Below the pieces are notes generated by a model. The model ran no database searches and was not told the DNA's origin. It saw only the letters and a list, made by a program, of their open reading frames with translations. Below, piece after piece: positions 1 to 11,107 of a stretch of DNA of 64,000 bases. The translations under genes and the position numbers were made by a program. Origin of the DNA: Ypsolopha sequella (lineage: Eukaryota > Arthropoda > Insecta > Lepidoptera > Ypsolophidae); NCBI GenBank assembly GCA_934047225.1, contig OW204011.1, positions 12,970,339 to 13,034,338 of the forward strand, in the 5' to 3' direction. How positions within the stretch are numbered: position 1 is the stretch's first letter; each line of letters opens with the position of its first letter.

Positions 1-2135
1 CATAATACTTAAATGAAATTCGTACCAGTGTGTATCATGATATGTTTGATGAGGTCGCTCTTGTTCCACGCGCTGTAGTCGCAGTGAGCGCAGCCGAACT
101 CCGGCGGGAAGTGAGACCGCACGTGGGAGAAATGCGAACCGCGGTGCGCAAACTGCTTGTATGGTCATAATACTTAAATGGAATTCGTACCGGTGTGTAT
201 CATGATATGTTTGATGAGGTCACTCTTGTTCCACGCGCTGTATTCGCAGTGAGCGCAGCCGAACTCCGGCGGGAAGTGAGACCGCATGTGGGAGAAATGC
301 GAACCGCGGTGCGCAAACTGCTTGTATGGTCATAATACTTAAATGGAATTCGTACCGGTGTGTATCATGATATGTTTGATGAGGTCACTCTTGTTCCACG
401 CGCTGTAGTCGCAGTGAGCGCAGCCGAACTCCGGCGGGAAGTGAGACCGCATGTGGGAGAAATGCGAACCGCGGTGCGCAAACTGCTTGTATGGTCATAA
501 TACTTAAATGGAATTCGTACCGGTGTGTATCATGATATGTTTGATGAGGTCACTCTTGTTCCACGCGCTGTAGTCGCAGTGAGCGCAGCCGAACTCCGGC
601 GGGAAGTGAGACCGCACGTGGGAGAAATGTGAGCCGCGGTGCGCAAACTGCTTGTATAGTCATAATACTTAAATGGAATTCGTACCGGTGTGTATCATGA
701 TATGTTTGATGAGGTCACTCTTGTTCCACGCGCTGTAGTCGCAGTGAGCGCAGCCGAACTCCGGCGGGAAGTGAGACCGCACGTGGGAGAAATGCGAGCC
801 GCGGTGCGCGAACTGCTTGTATAGTCATAATACTTAAATGGAATTCGTACCGGTGTGTATCATGATATGTTTGATGAGGTCACTCTTGTTCCACGCGCTG
901 TATTCGCAGTGAGCGCAGCCGAACTCCGGCGGGAAGTGAGACCGCACGTGGGAGAAATGCGAGCCGCGGTGCGCGAACTGCTTGTATAGTCATAATACTT
1001 AAATGGAATTCGTACCGGTGTGTATCATGATATGTTTGATGAGGTCACTCTTGTTCCACGCGCTGTATTCGCAGTGAGCGCAGCCGAACTCCGGCGGGAA
1101 GTGAGACCGCACGTGGGAGAAATGCGAGCCGCGGTGCGCGAACTGCTTGTATAGTCATAATACTTAAATGGAATTCGTACCGGTGTGTATCATGATATGT
1201 TTGATGAGGTCACTCTTGTTCCACGCGCTGTATTCGCAGTGAGCGCAGCCGAACTCCGGCGGGAAGTGAGACCGCACGTGGGAGAAATGTGAGCCGCGGT
1301 GCGCGAACTGCTTGTATAGTCATAATACTTAAATGGAATTCGTACCGGTGTGTATCATGATATGTTTGATGAGGTCACTCTTGTTCCACGCGCTGTATTC
1401 GCAGTGAGCGCAGCCGAACTCCGGCGGGAAGTGAGACCGCACGTGGGAGAAATGTGAGCCGCGGTGCGCGAACTGCTTGTATAGTCATAATACTTAAATG
1501 GAATTCGTACCGGTGTGTATCATGATATGTTTGATGAGGTCACTCTTGTTCCACGCGCTGTATTCGCAGTGAGCGCAGCCGAACTCCGGCGGGAAGTGAG
1601 ACCGCACGTGGGAGAAATGTGAGCCGCGGTGCGCGAACTGCTTGTATAGTCATAATACTTAAATGGAATTCGTACCGGTGTGTATCATGATATGTTTGAT
1701 GAGGTCACTCTTGTTCCACGCGCTGTATTCGCAGTGAGCGCAGCCGAACTCCGGCGGGAAGTGAGACCGCACGTGGGAGAAATGTGAGCCGCGGTGCGCG
1801 AACTGCTTGTATAGTCATAATACTTAAATGGAATTCGTACCGGTGTGTATCATGATATGTTTGATGAGGTCACTCTTGTTCCACGCGCTGTATTCGCAGT
1901 GAGCGCAGCCGAACTCCGGCGGGAAGTGAGACCGCACGTGGGAGAAATGTGAGCCGCGGTGCGCGAACTGCTTGTATAGTCATAATACTTAAATGGAATT
2001 CGTACCGGTGTGTATCATGATATGTTTGATGAGGTCACTCTTGTTCCACGCGCTGTATTCGCAGTGAGCGCAGCCGAACTCCGGCGGGAAGTGAGACCGC
2101 ACGTGGGAGAAATGCGAGCCGCGGTGCGCGAACTG
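1..2135 (-). repeat. 165-bp tandem array made from a zinc-finger exon
   Basis: Units start at 1, 166, 331, 496, 661, 826, 991, 1156, 1321, 1486, 1651, 1816 and 1981: thirteen units of exactly 165 bp (55 codons), continuing past the left edge. On the minus strand each unit holds the last ~130 nt of the two-finger exon at 2006-2147, its GT splice donor (after CACACCG) and about 30 nt of following intron with an in-frame TAA. Only the rightmost unit keeps the acceptor and the first cysteine codon. In the other twelve this part is replaced by the unit junction (..tatacaag|cag..). Left units share variants (gcgcaaac, atggtc) and right units others (gcgcgaac, atagtc), so turnover is local, as in unequal exchange. 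Confidence 0.95.
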
Positions 2136-2147
2136 CTTGCCGCATAT
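2006..2147 (-). CDS. Zinc-finger exon with two C2H2 fingers (downstream exon of the ZAD gene)
   Basis: Reading begins after a cccgaacag acceptor at ATA TGC GGC AAG. Finger A supplies its second Cys and both His here (C-x12-H-x3-H, ending HVRSH). Finger B is complete: CAHC-x12-HIMIH. The linker FPPEFG resembles FPPTFE in the exon at 8058-8205, and the two exons share phase: start phase 0, end phase 1 before a GT donor. The first Cys of finger A must come from an upstream exon. Exon 3 ends this way (WICE), but exon 8058-8205 does not, so a short phase 1 to phase 0 linker exon should exist between 2148 and 8057; I did not find it. The exon abuts the tandem array derived from it. It could alternatively be the 5' copy of a pseudogenising exon. 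Confidence 0.7.
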
Positions 2148-2171
2148 CTGTTCGGGTAACGTGCGTGTCAT

Positions 2172-2756
2172 GGGTATTTTTTTTTTAATTTAATTTATTT
2201 ATTCTTAGGGAAACAAACAGTTTTAAAACAAATTATAGGAACTTAAAAACTAGAAAAAAATTAATACCAATAAAGTTTCCGCTGATAGTAAAATACATAT
2301 CATATTGTTGACTTAAATAATAAAAATTATAAATTTAACAATTTTTTTTTCGACGACAAATAAGACAAATTCTTGACGACTCTTAACAACAAATAAATAA
2401 TCTTATTTCAATCAACCATAATCTAATTAAATAATATTATGTATGTATATGGTATATATGTATGTATTGGTATGTATGTTTAGATATTATTTTCCTTATT
2501 TCCCGACTTATTTATGTATGTAGTATATCATCATTATTCTTTAACATTGTGTGTTTAATTAATTATAATCAAAATTGTACATTTAGTTAAGTTAGATTTG
2601 GATTTAGATTTAGGTCTTTTCTGTAGCGTCACCAAATTTTATATTTTTTCTTGTTATCTCTCTGAGGAAAATGTTGAAGGGAGTATAGATTTAACTATTT
2701 GTAAAGTTCCTTTTTAGTTATATCTGCAGTTTACTTCTGTTGTTTTTCCCTAAATA
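2172..2756. other. AT-rich intronic sequence with a minus-strand LINE-tail-like start
   Basis: The first part (ttaatttaatttatttattc followed by gggaaacaaacag) resembles the reversed 3' ends near 62670-62760 and suggests an old non-LTR retrotransposon tail on the minus strand. A tatg/tatgtatg microsatellite lies near 2436-2475. No gene seen. Confidence 0.4.
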
Positions 2757-3165
2757 AATAATAGTAGTTCATGCTACAAGGGCGCAAAGGAATAAACTAC
2801 TAGGACGATTTAAAACACGAGCGTAGCGAGTGTTTTAAACGTAACCGAGTAATTTATTGCTTTTACGCCCGTGTATCATACTACGTTTTTCAATGCATAG
2901 TGTGAGGAAATGAAAACAAATATAATCTTGTGAACTTTAAATTATAATTGGCTCAAAAGGACTGTATCCAGAGCCGTTAAACAGTGGAAAAAAAAGTATA
3001 ACATCTATGGTACACAGGAAAGGCTGCAGGTTAGCCAACCATTGTAAATAAATAAAAAAATAATAATAATAAAGCCCTACGGCAAAATAATCGACTTTCT
3101 GTTCGATTTTGATGCATAAAAAGTGGGCCTTTACGAGCACATGCATTGAAAAATAATAAAAAGGT
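2757..3165 (-). repeat. Interspersed repeat A, copy 1
   Basis: This stretch is the reverse complement of 20448-20917 and shares most of 9470-9800. Landmarks are the near-palindrome aaaacacgagcgtagcgag, the block cttgtgaactttaaattata, a (taa)n stretch and the motif gagcacatgcattgaaaaat. No terminal inverted repeat or protein is evident, so the class is undecided (SINE-like or non-autonomous DNA element). Confidence 0.85.
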
Positions 3166-3732
3166 ATGACACAGTTAAGACACAATATTATAAATAAACT
3201 TTAGGAAATCCAGATACGTTCTAATAGGAAAGCTTTTCAGTGTGATCAATAAATTATGCGGTTAAATTTAAAGTAACCTATATATTTTATACAAACGGTA
3301 GAATTACAAGAATTCTAATTTAATATTTTCGTTTTCTTCTGCTTCGTCTGTCTATCCGTTTATCTATTCACTTATAAACTGAAAACTACTGAACAGAATT
3401 GAATATACAACAGAGTTAAATAGAGCCTCGACAGTTCGAACACCCAAAATGTATACCTTTTCAAAGGCCACGCCCACAGATATAGACAGATATAGCCATA
3501 AAAGCGCGCCAAAAGGGAGAACAATGCCCTTCCTTCACAGATATTGACTCTCGGAAAATTATTGTCTATGGAAATTAAAAATATATACTACATGGCTAAA
3601 ATTATACTACGTTTCGTTTTCCGACGATTTTAAAATAGCATTTGTTAGTTTTTTTTTTTATTATTTCACAAATAAATCAATTTGAGGCAACTGGATGTCT
3701 ATCTCCTCTCTGTCTATCTCAGCTAATTCGTC
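3166..3732. other. Unassigned AT-rich sequence
   Basis: No reading frame, repeat partner in the window or RNA gene was recognised here. Confidence 0.5.
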
Positions 3733-4524
3733 AAATGAACTTCGTCCTTGGCATTGGCAAGACGTAACATGTAGTCAGGATAGACGGCACAAATTCGATA
3801 CTACTTTCTTTTACAGCATTGCATGAAAATATCAGGGAGTCAGTGGAGCGAGTTGCCAGTTTAGTAAATGAACTTCGTGCTTGGCAATACACGACGTAAC
3901 ATGTGGTCAGGATAGACGGCACAAATTCGATACTACTTTCTTTTACAGCATTGCATGAAAATATCAGGGAGTCAGTGGAGCGAGTTGCCAGTTTAGTAAA
4001 TGAACTTCGTGCTTGGCAATACACGACGTAACATGTGGTCAGGATAGACGGCACAAATTCGATACTACTTTCTTTTACAGCATTGCATGAAAATATCAGG
4101 GAGTCAGTGGAGCGAGTTGCCAGTTTAGTAAATGAACTTCGTGCTTGGCAATACACGACGTAACATGTGGTCAGGATAGACGGCACAAATTCGATACTAC
4201 ATTCTTTTACAGCATTGCATGAAAATATCAGGGAGTCAGTGGAGCGAGTTGCCAGTTTAGTAAATGAACTTCGTGCTTGGCAATACACGACGTAACATGT
4301 GGTCAGGATATACGGCACAAATTCGATACTACTTTCTTTTACAGCATTGCATGAAAATATCAGGGAGTCAGTGGAGCGAGTTGCCAGTTTAGTAAATGAA
4401 CTTCGTGCTTGGCAATACACGACGTAACATGTAGTCAGGATAGACGGCACAAATTCGATACTACTTTCTTTTACAGCATTGCATGAAAATATCAGGGAGT
4501 CAGTGGAGCGAGTTGCCAGTTTAT
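3733..4524 (-). repeat. 132-bp tandem array, six units
   Basis: Units begin aaatgaacttcgt at about 3733, 3866, 3998, 4130, 4262 and 4394, spaced 132 bp, with few differences between units; the first is the most diverged. As 132 is a multiple of three, the minus strand stays open through all six units (a 44-residue repeat containing LATRSTDSLIFSCNAVKESS). That follows from the period and does not prove coding. A seventh unit sits at 5182-5313, beyond an insertion. Confidence 0.93.
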
Positions 4525-4530
4525 TAAATG

Positions 4531-4820
4531 TTTTTTGTTTTTTTAAAAATGTAAATATACATACAAACGAATCAACCAGCACCGACACACCTCCAAAATA
4601 ACAAATAACATTCTACCTATTCCCACCCACACACGCCTACACACCCTAACCTTCGATCAGTGTTTCACCGTAAGAATCATTAAATCATTTCATCCCCCAC
4701 TCACGGACATACAGCTCAGGACATGGGAGTCCTCCTTCATATGGGCACTTGGTGCACATTATGGCGACGGCTTAAACAAGCAACACTAAAATTATCATCA
4801 TCAACATCATCATCATCATC

Positions 4821-4881
<61 letters not shown>

Positions 4882-5172
4882 CCATAATCATATATATATA
4901 TATATGATAATATATCATCATATAAGATAACATTAAGAGAGATTGTAAATAGTCTAGGTTTTATATGTCATTATGTCAAGTGCTCTTCTATCATATATTA
5001 TGTCAATGTCTATTTATTTTTATTAAAACTCAGCTGATGCCGGGTCCAGGTCGGACCCGAAATATATCTTGAGATTACGTTATATTTGTATTATCATATT
5101 TATCAGTATATTTACATTAAAAAAAAACAAAAAACATTAAAAGCTGTTAAAGTGTATTTAATTTAAAAAAAA
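4531..5172 (+). mobile_element. 642-bp insertion splitting the 132-bp array, 14-bp TSD
   Basis: The 14-bp word cagtttattaaatg occurs at 4517-4530 and again at 5173-5186, and both copies carry the same t where other array units have g. This is what a target-site duplication inside one array unit would give. The insert ends in an A-rich run just before the right copy, as after target-primed reverse transcription. It also holds imperfect inverted repeats near both ends (about 4526-4562 and 5105-5140), a CAT microsatellite, and a hairpin (cgggtcc-aggt-cggacccg region, 5040-5059) related to one at 60061-60079. Class uncertain: SINE-like or microsatellite-bearing element. Confidence 0.75.
4794..4884. 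repeat. (CAT)n microsatellite followed by (TA)n
   Basis: An almost pure cat/atc trinucleotide run with rare cac, followed by a short ta run near 4889-4905. It lies inside the insertion at 4531-5172. Confidence 0.95.
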
Positions 5173-5181
5173 CAGTTTATT

Positions 5182-5313
5182 AAATGAACTTCGTGCTTGG
5201 CAATACACGACGTAACATGTAGTCAGGATAGACGGCACAAATTCGATACTACTTTCTTTTACAGCATTGCATGAAAATATCAGGGAGTCAGTGGAGCGAG
5301 TTGCCAGTTTATT
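5182..5313 (-). repeat. Seventh unit of the 132-bp array
   Basis: One full 132-bp unit, near-identical to those at 3733-4524, stranded on the far side of the 642-bp insertion. Confidence 0.93.
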
Positions 5314-5783
5314 TCGTATTTTTGTTACCAACAAACCAATAAAACAAGTCGGTCGACCTGAAGATAAAATAATAGTATTTTCGCGTATCATTGCGACACA
5401 ACATGCTACATATCATGAAAATATGGTACAAATAGTATAATTATATTACGAAATCCAACACTGGGTGGCAGAGATTATAGAGGCGATCGGATAATCCGAT
5501 TCGGATTAGCATTGGTCAAGACTATCGACGCCCTACTGTAGTTTTCAATGCTAGGTGGTGCCTTGATTATTGAGTTCTCCAGTGGCTCGCTCCCACTGAG
5601 TGGAATAGAATCAAAACTGAAAGCATTGAAGCAGGATAGATAGCTACCTACACTCTCGCTCGACGAATGAAAAAAACATGGAATTTTGATTAGCGCTGAA
5701 AAATTACCCCTTGAAAATTGTGCCGAACAGCCGGGCACTTGTTTAGTATGAAGTCAGCTTCTATAGCATGACACTGTCACAAT
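5314..5783. other. Unassigned sequence
   Basis: No repeat partner or gene recognised. An 87-codon open stretch on the minus strand (5475-5738) has no recognisable motif. Confidence 0.4.
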
Positions 5784-6145
5784 CAGGGTTGCCAGATAGT
5801 ATCCTAAAGGAGGACATGTCCTCCTTTTTCAGAATTTATCTTACCGGCCTCCCCCAACTATCATTTGTCCTCCTTGTTTAGTTAGCCCACACGGTACGGT
5901 TCATTCTTTCTTTCGCGTGGAGTTGCGGTATCGCTGTCACATTCTCCCATTGTACTTGCGCTGCCCGCATAACCACGCATGTTAAACTGGCAAGACATAC
6001 AAATATCAGCTTGAATAGGTAGTTCTGATACATGTCTAACAAATAAAACATGAAAAAAGATTTGTATCGTTTTGTTTTGCCCCCTTTCTTTTGCTTAGTA
6101 GCACTGATTTGTTCTCCCTTTTTCATTTTTCCATCTGGCAACCCT
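5784..6145. mobile_element. MITE with TIR agggttgccagat (hAT-like ends)
   Basis: Perfect 13-bp inverted ends, agggttgccagat at 5785-5797 and its complement at 6133-6145. The word aatc flanks both sides. Ends of the form (c)agggttgccaga are typical of hAT elements, but a clean 8-bp TSD is not visible, so the superfamily call is tentative. No transposase remains in the 360 bp. Confidence 0.6.
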
Positions 6146-6420
6146 AATCACGGCTGGCCTAGTGTCGCATGACATACAGTATCAACCAATCATGAGCCTT
6201 TCACCTTTTTGAATGTCTGGTCAACATTTTCGAATGACAACAACAAACGCGACCTCTTGTTTTTTTCATTCGATGAGCGGGACAGATTTCTGTTAAGAGC
6301 GCACCGAGCTTTTTACACAGTCAAACACATTTTTATAACCCTTGTTTGAATTGAAGTAGTAAACAATTAAATTAAAATCTAGGGAAATATATCAGTACTA
6401 TTGGGTATATATGAGTATGT

Positions 6421-6644
6421 TGTGACCAAATCGTAGAATTGACCATTTCATGATCTGGTTGGGCAGATCGTTAAGTATGAAATCAAAAACCTTTCACCAA
6501 AAGTAAAAAATAGGTGCGACGACGAGCAGAGATAAAATAAGGAACTGAACGGAGCGGAGCGAGGCAACCCTCCCAATTTTAACAGAAATACGATATGGCC
6601 AACCAGATCATGAAATGGTAAATTCTACGATATGGCCACGACAT
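6421..6644. mobile_element. Palindromic MITE
   Basis: Inverted arms of about 48 bp (atcgtagaattgaccatttc at the left, with its near-complement at the right) enclose about 120 bp. No coding capacity. Confidence 0.8.
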
Positions 6645-7501
6645 ATACACTAGACCGTATACACGATGGAAACACAATTTGATAAAGTTGACTCGATAGA
6701 ATAAATTCGCAAAGTTACCTCTTTTCGAGTAAGTTTTTTCCTGTATTTCCCTACTTTTTATAAAAATAAGTAATTTGATATTATGATTCATTTACTAAAA
6801 TAAAGTTCATAGATGACTGGAGCGTTTATACACGATAGTTATTTATTTATGAACAATATAATGAAAATAACAACGAAAAACATCAAAAAAGTGCAAAAAA
6901 TTGGTTATTATCTTTACTCTTTACACGTAAAGAAAAAGACAGACACAAAGGCAAACGCTCGGTGTGCCCTTAATACCCTCGTTCAATAAAACAGACAGAC
7001 GTGTACGCATGGGCGCCGGCAGAAAATATATCCAAGGGGTGCAGCCTTAAGAGTCTGTATAAAGTTAGATTAAGCACCTATGTTGCATCAACTATGTTTA
7101 CTTCGCTCTCGGCCTTGGCTGTTAGGAGCACCAAGAAACACGCGCTCACGAAAAACTGCGTTTTTATCGTCTAGATTAAAATATTTTTAGATGTTTAGAC
7201 ACTTATTTAGACATTATTGGTCACTTATTTTTTAATAAGTACAAATTTCAAGGCTGTATATTTTAAGGAAGGCCTTGAAGTGAAATTTCGAGTGAACTTA
7301 AAGCTTTTGCGTTTTCTCTAAGATATTTAGATCAGCTCTATATTATTTTTATTAAAGCGACGATTGACCAAGTTACACAACGTGAAATGGTCATTTGAAG
7401 TTGTGCATCTGACTTTATACGGACCCTTGAGTTTTTCATGTAGATTAGTGTCATGTCACACAGAACAAACAATTTGAACCATTAGCTATCTGGCGTAAAC
7501 T
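6645..7501. other. Unassigned intronic sequence
   Basis: Nothing convincing was recognised. The motif gcatgggcgccggcagaaaa near 7010 resembles the edge of a dispersed repeat but has no second edge here. Confidence 0.4.
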
Positions 7502-7882
7502 AATTATTACTACGTATAGACCGACAACTCCCATACATCAAGGCGTAGCAAATTTTTTACGCGCCCTTACTACACTAGCTGTCGCCAAGTGTTACAAATA
7601 AGCATAATTTGTTTAATTGGCTGCAAGTAAACTCTCATGGTTACCAAATTAACATGTGGCTGTAATAGCTTTGCTTAGAAAAACTAGATGGCGCTAAGTT
7701 GACAACACTAACAGTGAATATTTCAGCGCCATCTATTTATCGAAGTGGGAATTATTTTTATGTTACGTGACATCGCTGTGCCACTAGCGTCACCAATCGG
7801 TCTTTTTTAGCATCGTTAGTATTTTACACCTTTTTTGTGGCTACAAACTGATGTATGGGAACTGCTAGTCTATACGTAGTAA
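7502..7882. mobile_element. Foldback MITE, ~38-bp arms
   Basis: The arm attactacgtatagac...tcccatacatca at 7505-7540 is inverted at 7849-7882 (tgatgtatggga...gtctatacgtagtaat). The interior has no open frame. Confidence 0.8.
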
Positions 7883-8057
7883 TACTTAGTCTATGCTATC
7901 TGGCTGCAATCACATACAATATGACACAACTCAGAGGTGACATCGGTTCTATAAGTTTGCTCAAAAACGAATACTAGGTAGTTGATCCCAGGATTCCTAA
8001 GGATTGCAAGTGCACCACCTGGCATGCCCCTGCCGGCGCCCATGCTAGTGAGCATAC

Positions 8058-8205
8058 CAGTGCGGTTGTGGCTCCCGATATGCCTGGAGAGGTCACACTT
8101 CGTCGCGCTCCTGAATCCACAGATGTCGCACTCAAACGTGGGCGGGAAGTGCGTGCGCAGGTGGATCCCGTAATTATGTTTGTTGGAAATCGTTTTGCCG
8201 CACAT
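8058..8205 (-). CDS. Exon 4 of the ZAD zinc-finger gene: two C2H2 fingers
   Basis: The exon follows the acceptor gttttcccgaacag and starts ATG TGC GGC AAA in phase 0. Exon 3 ends in phase 0 with ...TGG ATT TGT GAG|GTGAGC, so the splice rebuilds a finger C-E-M-C-x12-HLRTH. The second finger is CDIC-x12-HIGSH. The exon ends in phase 1 at ...CGC ACT G|GTATGC. Intron 3 would be about 10.2 kb and hosts the LINE, BEL/Pao and MITE insertions. Without splicing the frame runs on to a stop near 7891. Confidence rests on phase agreement and the exact C2H2 spacing. Confidence 0.82.
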
Positions 8206-8441
8206 CTGTTCGGGAAAACATATAGTCACGACCAGAATTTGTAAGAGCACTACCTACATATATAAATACAGCGCACGAAAAAAACGCGTTTCTAAGGCGC
8301 AGGACAGACAGAAGAGACGTAAGGCGAGGACGAAGCGAAGACTGGCGTCCCTTTAATGTACTTTCATAAAAAAATTGTAAAAGCGTCACAACGCAAAGCA
8401 TACAGAGAAGACGGGGCGGAGACGAGACAGAGGCGCGACGC

Positions 8442-8689
8442 TAGTGTTGCCAGATGAGGAAACTGATATTACAGTGTTGAGGGATCAAAATTGCAGTGTT
8501 TGGAACCAAATTACAGTAGAATTCATTCATTTTCATATTTTTTGCCATTTTCGCCACTAACTTACGTGACTTTTGGCATTAGAAAATTACAGTGTCTCCA
8601 TACACTTTAATTTTATTAAATGCTACAGTGTACAGTATATTGTGTTGAATTACAGTAGATCTACTGTAATTACAGTGTGTCTGGCACTG
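8442..8689. mobile_element. hAT-type MITE with 8-bp TSD
   Basis: Ends tagtgttgccaga and, inverted, cagtgccaga. The 8-bp word cgcgacgc flanks both sides (8434-8441 and 8690-8697). TSD length and end motif fit hAT. The body carries 'ttacagt' repeats and a piece (acttacgtgacttttggcat) related to 47375-47420. It interrupts a GC-rich block. Confidence 0.85.
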
Positions 8690-8697
8690 CGCGACGC

Positions 8698-9469
8698 TTC
8701 GTCGTCTCCGCCCTGTCCAAAACTTACACAGGAGGTAAGACGCGGACGCCACACGGACGCAACGGGGGTGGGGGCAGAGCCAGCTTTGACTATGGTGCAG
8801 GCACACGGGCGCAGGGTCTTAGGGGGCGCCGAGCCCCGCTCGCGATGAGCACGTGTTGCTCGCGGCGCTCTCAAAGACCCTGTCACAGTATACTGTGACC
8901 CTGCGCCTATTTTATGGCCGACGCCAGGCGCGGTAGCAAAGCAAGGTGCGCCACGAGCGCCTCCTTTAGTCTACACAATAACTTTTGTTTCAACGTGAAA
9001 TCAGCCTTAAAACAGATAGTTAAAGATTATTAGAATAATATAAAGTTCAAATTCAAATTGCCCGGGACGCACGAGACATTTTCAAAGGCACGTGTATACA
9101 TGCCGCAATTTGTGTTTCACCACTACACCGTAGTTTTGCGAAATAAGCCTTGACGCAATGGATTAAGGCGTATAACCACGCTAAATAAGCAACTCGATGT
9201 GTGCCGGTACAAATATCAACGGAAACGACATTGAAATAATTTTCATTTCAGGGTGCCTTGAAAAATGGCTGTTACGATAACCACTGCGTCTCATATTGTT
9301 TGAGTGAACCTATAAACATGAAGTGAATTTGCTTTTCTTTTGATTAAAATCACGGATTTAAAACATAAAAATTACATAAAAGGTATGATTGGTTATTAGC
9401 GACTTCAACGGGGGTCATGCTTCCCGACATTATTTAAAATTTGGCTGTTTTAAAGCCAAAGCAAATAAA
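8698..9469. other. GC-rich block then AT-rich intron
   Basis: 8698-8960 is unusually GC-rich (agggggcgccgagccccgct and similar) and is the continuation of 8270-8441 across the hAT MITE. Related wording (gtccacgccccgtctcttc) recurs inverted near 10260-10380, so this is probably another dispersed repeat. Several overlapping open stretches on both strands come from base composition and are not called. Confidence 0.45.
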
Positions 9470-9800
9470 ATATTTTTCAATGCAAGTGCTCGTAAAGGCC
9501 CACTTTTTATGCATCAAAACCGAACAGAAAGTCGATTATTTTGCCCTAGGGCTTTTTTTTTTTATTTATTTACAATGGTTGGCTAACTTGCAACCTTTCC
9601 TGTGTACCATAGATGTTATACTTTTTTTTCCACTGTTTAACGGCTTTGGATACAATCCTTTTGAGCCAATCATAATTTAAAGTTCACAAGATTATATTTG
9701 TTTTCATTTCCTCACACTATGCATTGAAAAAATTACTCGGTTACGTTTCGTCCTCATAATTTATTCCTTTTCGCCCTTGTAGCATAAACTACTATTATAA
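9470..9800 (+). repeat. Interspersed repeat A, copy 2
   Basis: Plus-strand copy sharing atgcaagtgctcgtaaaggc, aatggttggctaac and the end ccttgtagcataaactacta with 20448-20917. It lacks the aaaacactcgctacgctcg segment near the end. Confidence 0.85.
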
Positions 9801-10020
9801 GTGACTGTAAAAATTTATTGTTTTGTTTGTATGTCTTTACATACAAATTTTGGTCATAACTGTGTGTATATTTGTTAACAAACCTTAATGTATAAGTCCG
9901 AGTGTTTATTCTAAATGTGTGTTATTTTATAAGGGTTCGTTAGGTCTGTTTGAGTTAATGTCTTTCTGTAAAACTTTTCATATGTAATGACTGTTTGTAA
10001 CCTAAATAAATAAATAAAAA
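9801..10020 (+). other. LINE 3'-tail-like sequence
   Basis: A T/G-rich stretch ends gactgtttgtaacctaaata followed by (aaat)n. This matches the style of the LINE tail at 17640-17660. No ORF remains. Confidence 0.5.
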
Positions 10021-11107
10021 ATAAAATGGCACCATATGCACCCGAATTTCCGTTTACTGGTGAAAAAATAGCTGTAAGTATTCCATATATTATTTCCATT
10101 TTGACCGGCGCGCCTACTAGAGTGCGCAAGGGTAGTGATTGCACACGGGCGCTACTTGGGCTAGGGCCGCCACTGGGGGGCGAGGCGTGGAGTATCATCC
10201 CAGGCACTTCAGAGTCTCGCTCACTGTGGCCGTGACGTGCCACCGAGCCCCGTCTCTAATAGTCCTGTCCACGCCCCGTCTCTTCAGTATAATTTAAAAA
10301 GTCACGTCCGCGCCTCGTCTTCGCCTCATCCTCACCTTACATCTCTTCTGTCTGTCCTGCGCCTTACAAATTGTCATACAAAAATGGTACCAGATACTCA
10401 AAAGGGCAAAAGGATCATGATTGGTTCGTAACTTACACGTAATACATTTCAATGTATTTAAGAAATATTCATAGTGATGTTCAGAGGTTAGCCGTAGTCT
10501 TATGCCATCTACCATAAAAAAAAACGATATATTCGTCAGCGATCATAAGCTTTAGGTCAAAGTGGCATATGACCACGGCGATTATTACGTGAAGTTGTTT
10601 ATTAATAGACGATAAATATTGATTCGTTTGTACATAACAATTACAGATGAGAATATTTTTTTGTTGTTTTATACTTTTTAGAGCGTGATATTACAGTAGT
10701 CGGGTTTTAGTTTTTGAACTCACTTTTTATTTAAACTATTTTGGGGATATAATTTCGTGATAAAGTATATGCAGAGCCGCTTTACATATACATACATATT
10801 TATTATATATATATTTTTGGGAAGGATTGGAGTGAAGCTTGATTTTATAGAAATCATTCCCAATCATCGGGTGCAGGCAAGCAAAGCCGCAAGCAACAGC
10901 TAACGATATATATTTTTGAAATGTGCGAATTAAGCCTTTTCATTTGATACCCAATACGGCATAATTAAGATTTTTTTAGTTCATGACTGTATGCCCTCTA
11001 AAGGGCGCTATATTAAATTTAATATAACGTCACGTATTCTACCAGCGGGCGATCAAGACGCTTCCAACGATACCTCATTTGTCAAATTATGATAAGTAGT
11101 TTAGACG
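10021..11107. other. Unassigned sequence
   Basis: It includes a GC-rich stretch near 10245-10380 that echoes, inverted, the block near 8270-8441, and a cagctaacg end near 10890 that resembles a weak Helitron-like terminus. A (catacata)n run lies at 11130-11160 just beyond. No gene. Confidence 0.4.

Noticed and set aside
1..2135. CRISPR-like regular spacing
   Set aside because: Units are contiguous 165-bp copies with no unique spacers, and they match a eukaryotic zinc-finger exon.
3731..4588. 285-codon minus-strand frame across the 132-bp array as a gene
   Set aside because: It is open because the period is a multiple of three; no promoter, splice context or known domain. Kept only as a repeat and low-interest finding.
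5039..5060. Hairpin as a tRNA or terminator
   Set aside because: No cloverleaf or T-tract follows; the relationship to 60061-60079 points to a repeat feature.
8573..8898. Overlapping open frames on both strands in the GC-rich block
   Set aside because: Four overlapping frames in one GC-rich stretch with no domain is a composition effect.
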